Shown here piece after piece: positions 15,679 through 20,094 of a DNA stretch of 20,094 bases. Source of the DNA: Thermoplasmata archaeon (GTDB lineage: Archaea; Thermoplasmatota; Thermoplasmata; Thermoplasmatales; GCA-001856825); NCBI GenBank assembly GCA_021831005.1, contig JAKBNO010000105.1, positions 1 to 20,094 on the forward strand. The letters run 5' to 3'. How positions within the stretch are numbered: the first letter of the stretch is position 1; every line of letters begins with the position of its first letter. Made by a program: the position numbers and the translations under genes. The notes under the pieces are model-generated. The model searched no databases. It was not told the DNA's origin and saw nothing but the letters and a program-made list of their open reading frames with translations.

Positions 15679-15688
15679 GTATATTATT
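15679..15688 (-). promoter_or_regulatory. Possible TATA box of the HemL-like gene
   Basis: Minus-strand AATAATATAC, centred about 42 bases upstream of the ATG at 15641, which would leave a leader of about 16 bases. A CCATATATGG palindrome at 15652-15661 lies between the box and the start and could be an operator or an alternative promoter element. Confidence 0.3.
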
Positions 15689-15763
15689 TTTTCTCGATGT
15701 CCTTTTTGGCTAAAAAATATTTTAATATAATTCAAAAAATTACAAATTTTTTAGAAAAAAAAA

Positions 15764-15781
15764 GAAACTCTTATATTTAAG
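15764..15781 (+). promoter_or_regulatory. BRE/TATA promoter of the dehydrogenase-dppD-dppF operon
   Basis: GAAACT followed by CTTATATTTAAG, centred about 24 bases upstream of the ATG at 15799. The spacing predicts a leaderless message, although AGTGAT at 15793-15798 could act as a weak ribosome site if transcription starts earlier. Confidence 0.6.
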
Positions 15782-15798
15782 CATTATAATACAGTGAT

Positions 15799-16950
15799 AT
15801 GAGGGCCGTAGTACTGGGAGGAATGGGATTAACTGGTAGGTGTGCCGTATTAGATTTGATGAATAATAATAAAATAGATGAAATAATAGTCGCAGATCTA
15901 GTAAAGAATCTGGAATTTGGGGATTCTCGAGTTAAATTTGTTAAGTTAGATGTAAATGACAGGGAATCTCTCGTAAAAACGATTCGCGGGGCCGATGTGG
16001 TCATCAATGCGGTGCAATATTACCACAACATCAAGATTATGAAAGCCGCTCTCGAGGCAAAAACCAATTACATTGATTTTGGAGGGCTATACAAAGTGAC
16101 GTTGGAGCAACTTTCCCTGGATCAAGATTACAAGAATGCAGGACTGCTCGCAATTGTTGGTATGGGCGCTCAACCAGGCATATCAAATATGATGGCAAGC
16201 TTCGCAGTGAGCAAACTTGACAAGGTCGACGAGATAGTAATTAGGGACGGATGGATTGACAAAACAAATTATTCAAATCTCTTCTTCACTTGGTCTCCAG
16301 CTACACTCTTCGATGAACTCACTTTCAAGGCGGTACATTTTGACGGCAGCATTATTGAATCGGAGCCATTTGGTGCCATGGAAGAATACGACTTCGGTTG
16401 GGAGATAGGCAAGGCAAAGATATTCAGGTCCATACATTCTGAGATTGCCACCTTGCCCTCGAGTTTCGTGGAGAAGGGAATCAAGTATGTAGAATGGAAA
16501 GAGGGAAGCGCTGACATTGAGAAACTCAAGTTCCTTGCAGACATCGGTTTTGGAAAGACGGAAAAAGTTAAGGCGGGAGATTCCGAAGTAATTCCAAGAG
16601 AATTCCTTTTCGATTTTCTGAAGTCTCAGAACATGTTTAGCCCTCCACAAAACATTCAGATCATGGATTACGAAATGACCGTGGTAACTGCAAAAGGGTC
16701 AGACGAAGGCAGACCTAAAAAGGTGGAGATGAAGGCATACTTCAAGTACGATGAAGTCTGGAAGGTCTCCGCATCTCAGAAGGAGGTTGGTGTGCCAGGT
16801 TCAATAGCGGCCCAGATGATCATGAACGGAGTAATCAGGGGAAAGGGAGTCAAACCGCCAGAGCAAATAGTTCCGGTAAAACCCTTCTTTGCAGAACTTG
16901 GAAAGAGGGGCATAAAAATCAAGGCGGAAGAGAGTTTCGATTCTAACTGA
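15799..16950 (+). CDS. Saccharopine dehydrogenase-family oxidoreductase, lysine 6-dehydrogenase-like
   Basis: An NAD(P)-dependent enzyme of the saccharopine dehydrogenase/lysine 6-dehydrogenase family, acting on an amino group of a basic amino acid or its derivative. The 383-residue length fits lysine 6-dehydrogenase. Visible features: the N-terminal Rossmann motif GGMGLTG (7-13), an acidic residue ending the second strand (VADL, 31-34), DVVINA (66-71), DFGG (93-96), GMGAQPGISN (121-130), and a C-terminal KGVKPPEQIVP segment (about 349-359) that I recognise from lysine 6-dehydrogenases. If the assignment holds, it oxidises the epsilon-amino group of L-lysine, giving piperideine-6-carboxylate and ammonia. 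Saccharopine or carboxynorspermidine-type substrates remain possible. It is first in an operon with two peptide-importer ATPases, 13 bases before dppD, which points to catabolism rather than lysine synthesis. Confidence 0.82.
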   Translation: MRAVVLGGMGLTGRCAVLDLMNNNKIDEIIVADLVKNLEFGDSRVKFVKLDVNDRESLVKTIRGADVVINAVQYYHNIKIMKAALEAKTNYIDFGGLYKVTLEQLSLDQDYKNAGLLAIVGMGAQPGISNMMASFAVSKLDKVDEIVIRDGWIDKTNYSNLFFTWSPATLFDELTFKAVHFDGSIIESEPFGAMEEYDFGWEIGKAKIFRSIHSEIATLPSSFVEKGIKYVEWKEGSADIEKLKFLADIGFGKTEKVKAGDSEVIPREFLFDFLKSQNMFSPPQNIQIMDYEMTVVTAKGSDEGRPKKVEMKAYFKYDEVWKVSASQKEVGVPGSIAAQMIMNGVIRGKGVKPPEQIVPVKPFFAELGKRGIKIKAEESFDSN

Positions 16951-16963
16951 GACACTTTATATC

Positions 16964-17959
16964 ATGATGTCTATTCCCCTTCGAGATAAATTGAGTGCCA
17001 CTCTTCTTGAAGTCAATAATCTTCAAGTGAATTTTGAGACCGTGGACAGGAAGATAGAGGTTCTTAAGGACATCTCTATAAGGATCGAGAGGGGAGAAGT
17101 CGTCGGCGTCGTAGGGGAGAGTGGTTCGGGTAAATCAACTCTTGCTCAAGCCATAATTGGAGTGCTGGACGTTCCCCCGGCTAAAATAAATGAAGGCTCA
17201 ATCCAATTTGAAGGAAAGGACATTTTCCCAAAGTCAGATAAGAACAACAATTTCAGGGGGAAGGGGATCAACATGATTTTCCAGGAACCTCTAACATCCT
17301 TGAACCCGGTCTACTCAGTGCACGATCAAATGGAGGAAGCCATTAACATTGGTAATCCAGCACTGAAGAAAAAAGATAAAGAAGAAATCATAAGAAAGAC
17401 CCTGAGCGAAGTTATGATCCGGGATGTAGAAGGAATCCTAAATGTATACCCCCACCAGCTCTCTGGCGGAATGCGTCAGAGAGTCTCCATAGCCATGGTG
17501 CTGATTCAGAAACCGAACCTCCTCATCCTCGACGAGCCAACTACGGGATTGGACCTCATAGTCCAGAGGAAAATCATTGGATTGATTCTCAACTTGAAAC
17601 AAACAATATCGTCGAGCATTCTATTGATAACTCACGATCTGGCCGTCGCGGCAAATATGTGCGACAGGATCTACGTGATGTATGCTGGAAGGGTTGTGGA
17701 GAGTGGAAGGATGAGCGACATCCTAAATAATCCACAGCATCCCTACACAACGATGCTAAAGAACTCAGTACCAGAGGGATACATGGATGAAGGACCATTG
17801 AAAGTCTCTGCAGGTGCACCACCAGATCTCAGGGACCTTCCTCCTGGGTGTGCCTTTCACACCAGGTGCCCATTCGTAATGGACAGATGCAAAAAAGATA
17901 TTCCAATTCTGAAGCAGGTGAAAGGAGAGCGGGAGGTTGCCTGTTGGCTCTATGAATGA
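16964..17959 (+). CDS. dppD: ABC peptide importer ATPase DppD/OppD-like
   Basis: One of two cytoplasmic ATPases energising a peptide-type ABC importer. The 331 residues have all core motifs: Walker A GESGSGKST (51-59), Q-loop FQEPLTSLNP (106-115), signature LSGGMRQRV (166-174), Walker B LLILDEPTTGLD (186-197) and H-loop His224. The C-terminal oligopeptide-transporter domain has four cysteines (296, 302, 309, 327) in the pattern C-x5-C-x6-C-x17-C, a set that binds an iron-sulfur cluster in some characterised homologues; here that is inference. The gene follows the dehydrogenase by 13 bases without a clear ribosome site. The first of two consecutive ATGs was taken; a TTG nine codons later is possible. 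It overlaps dppF. The matching permease genes are on the opposite strand at 7230-9253. Confidence 0.93.
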   Translation: MMSIPLRDKLSATLLEVNNLQVNFETVDRKIEVLKDISIRIERGEVVGVVGESGSGKSTLAQAIIGVLDVPPAKINEGSIQFEGKDIFPKSDKNNNFRGKGINMIFQEPLTSLNPVYSVHDQMEEAINIGNPALKKKDKEEIIRKTLSEVMIRDVEGILNVYPHQLSGGMRQRVSIAMVLIQKPNLLILDEPTTGLDLIVQRKIIGLILNLKQTISSSILLITHDLAVAANMCDRIYVMYAGRVVESGRMSDILNNPQHPYTTMLKNSVPEGYMDEGPLKVSAGAPPDLRDLPPGCAFHTRCPFVMDRCKKDIPILKQVKGEREVACWLYE

Positions 17960-18947
17960 ACCTCTTTTAGAAGTTGAGAACTTGACCATTCAGTTCAGGG
18001 TCAAGACGAAGTTATTACAGGGCGGTCAGAGCACGGATAAATGGAAGAGAGTCCTGAACTCTATCTCGATCAGCATAAATGAGGGAGAAACGTTTGGTAT
18101 AGTAGGTGAAACTGGCTCAGGAAAGACAACGCTCGCAAGGGCGTTGGTAGGAATCCACAAACCAAAGAATTGCACCATCAAGATAAATGGGAAGAAGATC
18201 GATTCCAGAAAGAGGGACGACTTACTTTTGCTAAGGAGAAAGATAGGAATCGTCTTTCAGGATCCTGTAGGTAGTCTGAATCCGAGGCTTACCGTTTCTG
18301 ACATAATTTTGGAAGGGCTTCCAACCGACAAGAAGTTGTCCAATGAGGAACGTGAAGGCAAGGTAAAGGAGGTGGCGAAATATGTCGAGCTCCCGGAGAG
18401 CAAACTGGAGTCCTATCCTCCAGAATTGAGTGGAGGAGAAAAGCAGAGAGTGAGTCTTGCGAGAACCATAATTGGAGGAAAAAAAATATTGATATTGGAT
18501 GAGCCCACAAGTTCTCTCGATGTATCTATACAAGCGCAAATTCTCAACCTTTTGATCAGGCTTAAGAAGGAACTATCCGTTGGTTACATCTTCATAACTC
18601 ACGACCTAAATGTCATAAAGTATATGTGTGACAGAGTCGCGGTACTTTATTATGGTGAGATTTTAGAACAGAATACCGCTTTTGAATTGTTCGAGCATCC
18701 CAAGCACCCTTACTCAGAAGATCTGATAGGCGCAAACTTTTCTCTGTCAGGCACGAACCTCTCAACTACTGGACACGAATCAGGAGAACCGAGCAAGGAA
18801 GGATGCGTTTACAAGAACTCGTGCCCCAAGAGATTCGTAGCTTGTGACGAAGATCCTCCCATCCTCAACCTTGGAAAGGGACAGGTGAAGTGTTGGCTAT
18901 ATGATGAAAGATACAAATCGGTTAGTACGAAGAAAAACACAATTTGA
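17952..18947 (+). CDS. dppF: ABC peptide importer ATPase DppF/OppF-like
   Basis: The second ATPase of the importer, expected to pair with DppD. Counting from the ATG at 17952 (331 residues): Walker A GETGSGKTT (52-60), Q-loop FQDPVGSLNP (102-111), signature LSGGEKQRV (159-167), Walker B ILILDEPTSSLD (179-190) and H-loop His217. The C-terminal domain repeats the four-cysteine pattern (285, 291, 298, 314; C-x5-C-x6-C-x15-C). An in-frame TTG at 17937 would add five residues, but the GGGAGG at 17931-17936 abuts it directly, too close for use there. The ATG gives the usual MNEPLLEVENL beginning and is preferred, the GGGAGG then lying some 15 bases upstream. It overlaps dppD by 8 bases. The C-terminal tail is lysine-rich. 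No clear terminator follows, only the inverted repeat at 18956-19036. Confidence 0.92.
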   Translation: MNEPLLEVENLTIQFRVKTKLLQGGQSTDKWKRVLNSISISINEGETFGIVGETGSGKTTLARALVGIHKPKNCTIKINGKKIDSRKRDDLLLLRRKIGIVFQDPVGSLNPRLTVSDIILEGLPTDKKLSNEEREGKVKEVAKYVELPESKLESYPPELSGGEKQRVSLARTIIGGKKILILDEPTSSLDVSIQAQILNLLIRLKKELSVGYIFITHDLNVIKYMCDRVAVLYYGEILEQNTAFELFEHPKHPYSEDLIGANFSLSGTNLSTTGHESGEPSKEGCVYKNSCPKRFVACDEDPPILNLGKGQVKCWLYDERYKSVSTKKNTI

Positions 18948-18955
18948 GAAGAGAT

Positions 18956-19036
18956 TCTGCTTATTTCGAAATTCATCATTTTCGATGGCAAACAGTTCAG
19001 CTATGGTGAGATGTTCTTTTTCAGGTAATAAGCAGA
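18956..19036. repeat. 10-base perfect inverted repeat flanking 61 bases, with an inner hairpin
   Basis: TCTGCTTATT (18956-18965) is repeated inverted as AATAAGCAGA (19027-19036). The match extends outward as GATTC if a 4-base indel is allowed. Inside, TCGAAA (18966-18971) pairs with TTTCGA (18980-18985) around an 8-base loop. It lies between the convergent ends of dppF and the second Lrp gene. It could be a bidirectional terminator structure or the trace of a small mobile element; neither is shown. Confidence 0.5.
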
Positions 19037-19058
19037 TAGAATCAGTGTGAGGGGTTAC

Positions 19059-19514
19059 CTAAATTTCAACCGATCCGTAGTCCATTTCCTTGTACGTCTG
19101 CAATATGGTCCTAGTATCAGACCTTTCAATCTCTGCTATGGATGAAATTCTGTCCAATATCTTTGAGTAATCCTCCTTGCTCTTCGATACTGTCTGTATG
19201 ATGAAATCAATGTCCCCTAGAAGGAAATAGACGGATATGATACCAGGGACTTTCTTTAACTTTTCAGCTATGGACTCCTTGTAATTTCCTCCATACTTTC
19301 CTCTTATGAGAGTCAGCGTGACGAATGAGAAACCCATTTTCGAATAGTCGAGAGTAGCCGTGATCTTCTTGATGTAACCGTTCATCCTGAGGACTTCGAT
19401 TCTCTTGCTTATAGCAGAAGGTGAGTACAGTCCGACTCTCTTTCCAATCTCTTTCAAGGAGAGTGTGGCATCCTCACGAAGTAGTTTCAAAATACGCTTG
19501 TCAAACTCGTCCAT
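19059..19514 (-). CDS. Lrp/AsnC-family transcriptional regulator (second of two)
   Basis: A second feast/famine regulator, 151 residues from the ATG at 19514. A longer reading from a TTG at 19526 is open, but the ATG is preferred: GGTGAT lies 4 bases before it, a textbook ribosome site, and the protein then begins MDEFDKRILKLL as usual for the family. The helix-turn-helix region covers about 4-50 (LKEIGKRVGLYSPSAISKRI, 20-39) and the RAM domain about 63-140, including GIISVYFLLGDIDFI (91-105). It is convergent with the dehydrogenase-dppD-dppF operon and could control it or the other island genes. A TnpB gene of a mobile element lies directly upstream in the same direction, so its promoter is squeezed into about 75 bases (BRE/TATA at 19541-19555). 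Confidence 0.9.
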   Translation of the reverse strand: MDEFDKRILKLLREDATLSLKEIGKRVGLYSPSAISKRIEVLRMNGYIKKITATLDYSKMGFSFVTLTLIRGKYGGNYKESIAEKLKKVPGIISVYFLLGDIDFIIQTVSKSKEDYSKILDRISSIAEIERSDTRTILQTYKEMDYGSVEI

Positions 19515-19518
19515 AGGT

Positions 19519-19524
19519 ATCACC
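19519..19524 (-). promoter_or_regulatory. Ribosome binding site that fixes the start of the second Lrp gene
   Basis: Minus-strand GGTGAT followed by ACCT and then ATG. Its position selects the ATG at 19514 over the in-frame TTG at 19526, which would overlap the site. Confidence 0.7.
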
Positions 19525-19540
19525 AATGACAGCGCAATAA

Positions 19541-19555
19541 GGATTTAACAGTTTC
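19541..19555 (-). promoter_or_regulatory. BRE/TATA promoter of the second Lrp gene
   Basis: Minus-strand GAAACTGTTAAATCC, about 31 bases upstream of the ATG. It has the same GAAACT block next to the TATA box as the importer operon and dehydrogenase operon promoters. Because it lies close to the end of the mobile element, read-through from the element could add to expression. Confidence 0.45.
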
Positions 19556-19589
19556 TTTTCTAACTATCATGAATACCGTTCTCGAAACA

Positions 19590-19609
19590 TTATGTATTGT
19601 TGTGCATAA
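19590..19609 (-). repeat. Small imperfect hairpin at the end of tnpB
   Basis: TTATG (19590-19594) pairs with CATAA (19605-19609) around a 10-base loop, overlapping the tnpB stop codon. Subterminal hairpins at the 3' end are usual in IS200/IS605 elements and form part of the omega RNA scaffold, but the exact right end of this element cannot be set from one copy. Confidence 0.3.
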
Positions 19610-20094
19610 CATCGTTCGAAGCGTATGCCATCTCAGTCCCATCTGCTCCAGAAATCTCAGGCTGATTTCTGGTGTACAGATATTCATCCATCCTTGAAGG
19701 CGCAGAGGCTATCGCACTCACGGGGAACGGGTCTCCGCATAGGTCAAGTCCACGGAGGGATATAGCCAGTGAGGCTAACCTGTCCCTGTCGTAGTCTCTA
19801 CCGCATTTGTTGCATCTAGACATCTTCCAGACAGGGTGCTTTAGTCTACCACCACATACGGGACATATCGAAGAAGTCCCCTCTGGATTCACGTATACCG
19901 TCTTGAATTTGCTCTTGTATTCCAGCATTCTCTGGAATTGAGAGTAGGGCCACCTGTTCAGGTAGGTCCTCAACTTATTTGAATTGTTATTGGAATTCTC
20001 TTTTATCGTCCTTAGATCCTCAAGGATGAACGATGATTTGAGATGTTCACTGACCATTTTGGAAGAGAGTTTATGGAGGGCATCTCTTATCCTG
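19590..20094 (-). CDS. tnpB: TnpB (IS200/IS605 family) RNA-guided nuclease, C-terminal part (cut by window edge)
   Basis: TnpB is the RNA-guided nuclease carried by IS200/IS605 elements. About 167 codons are visible; the frame is open to the right edge, so the N-terminal part lies outside. An internal ATG at 20057 is not the start, because the upstream residues (HKLSSK, as in the family's HKLS motif) belong to the protein. Counting from that ATG: the second RuvC acidic residue Glu13 in ILEDL, the zinc ribbon with Cys65, Cys68, Cys82 and Cys85, and the third RuvC acidic motif in CGRDYDRDRLASLAI (Asp90/Asp92). All these nuclease and zinc residues are intact and no frameshift is seen. A tail of about 55 residues follows, longer than needed for the fold and ending in SNDVMHNNT. 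No TnpA is in the window. The element lies upstream of the second Lrp gene, in the same direction. Confidence 0.88.
   Translation of the reverse strand, partial: RIRDALHKLSSKMVSEHLKSSFILEDLRTIKENSNNNSNKLRTYLNRWPYSQFQRMLEYKSKFKTVYVNPEGTSSICPVCGGRLKHPVWKMSRCNKCGRDYDRDRLASLAISLRGLDLCGDPFPVSAIASAPSRMDEYLYTRNQPEISGADGTEMAYASNDVMHNNT

Noticed and set aside
17937..17951. Upstream TTG start for dppF
   Set aside because: The GGGAGG motif abuts the TTG with no spacer, and the ATG at 17952 gives the usual N-terminus of the family.
18901..19050. A 49-codon plus-strand open frame overlapping the end of dppF, ending in a MVRCSFSGNKQIESV stretch that recalls the start of ribosomal protein L24e
   Set aside because: The resemblance covers only about ten residues, the rest of an L24e is missing, and the frame overlaps dppF coding DNA and the inverted repeat. 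Chance similarity is the simplest reading.
19515..19526. Upstream TTG start for the second Lrp gene
   Set aside because: It would overlap the GGTGAT ribosome site that is well placed for the ATG at 19514.
1..20094. CRISPR array, toxin-antitoxin pair, restriction or other defence genes
   Set aside because: No regularly spaced repeats and no such gene families were seen; the only mobile-element gene is the partial TnpB.

Overview
The window looks like a chromosomal segment of an archaeon, most likely of the Thermoplasmatota (Thermoplasma-related) type, although the genus cannot be fixed from the sequence. The archaeal signs are a PAN-type proteasomal ATPase, a fibrillarin-like rRNA 2'-O-methyltransferase, a Ser/His (Sec11-type) signal peptidase, Lrp/AsnC regulators, TATA boxes with purine-rich BRE-like flanks about 25 bases upstream of start codons (leaderless or nearly leaderless mRNAs), and GGTGAT-type ribosome binding sites inside operons. 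TTG and GTG starts occur.

Layout, left to right. (1) 1-862, +: the C-terminal part of an NCS1-type nucleobase/hydantoin permease cut by the window edge, followed by a non-coding stretch. (2) 1213-3026, +: a PAN-flpA pair joined by a TGATG overlap. (3) 3019-5708, -: a class III aminotransferase and an NAD(P)-dependent semialdehyde dehydrogenase, overlapping by 4 bases. (4) 5826-6320, -: an Lrp/AsnC regulator, divergent from (5) 6423-7229, +: a signal peptidase I. (6) 7230-11164, -: substrate-binding protein and two permeases of a peptide-type ABC importer. (7) 11292-14099, -: a second class III aminotransferase (omega-amino acid:pyruvate type) followed directly by a methylmalonate/malonate-semialdehyde dehydrogenase. 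(8) 14265-15641, -: a third class III aminotransferase of the glutamate-1-semialdehyde aminomutase (HemL) family. (9) 15799-18947, +: a saccharopine-dehydrogenase-family oxidoreductase closest to lysine 6-dehydrogenase, then the two ATPases of a peptide-type ABC importer. (10) 19059-19514, -: a second Lrp/AsnC regulator. (11) 19590-20094, -: the C-terminal part of a TnpB (IS200/IS605 family) running off the right edge.

Taken together, 3-19.5 kb reads as a peptide and omega-amino acid catabolism island. Peptides would be imported by a DppA-BC/DppD-F system whose two halves lie on opposite strands. Three different PLP enzymes would then deaminate amino acids (GABA-, beta-alanine- and beta-amino acid-like substrates are the best guesses). 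Two aldehyde dehydrogenases would oxidise the semialdehydes to succinate or acetyl/propionyl-CoA, and two related Lrp-type sensors could supply feast/famine control. The physiological substrates are inferred from family membership and gene order only.

The most interesting leads are the three-aminotransferase/two-dehydrogenase island with the split importer, the HemL-like enzyme that lacks GSA-aminomutase hallmarks, the PAN with an unusual Met-Phe-Val tail coupled to flpA, and a nearly identical 19-base element upstream of both pan and the importer operon. I did not see a CRISPR array, a defence system, rRNA or tRNA.
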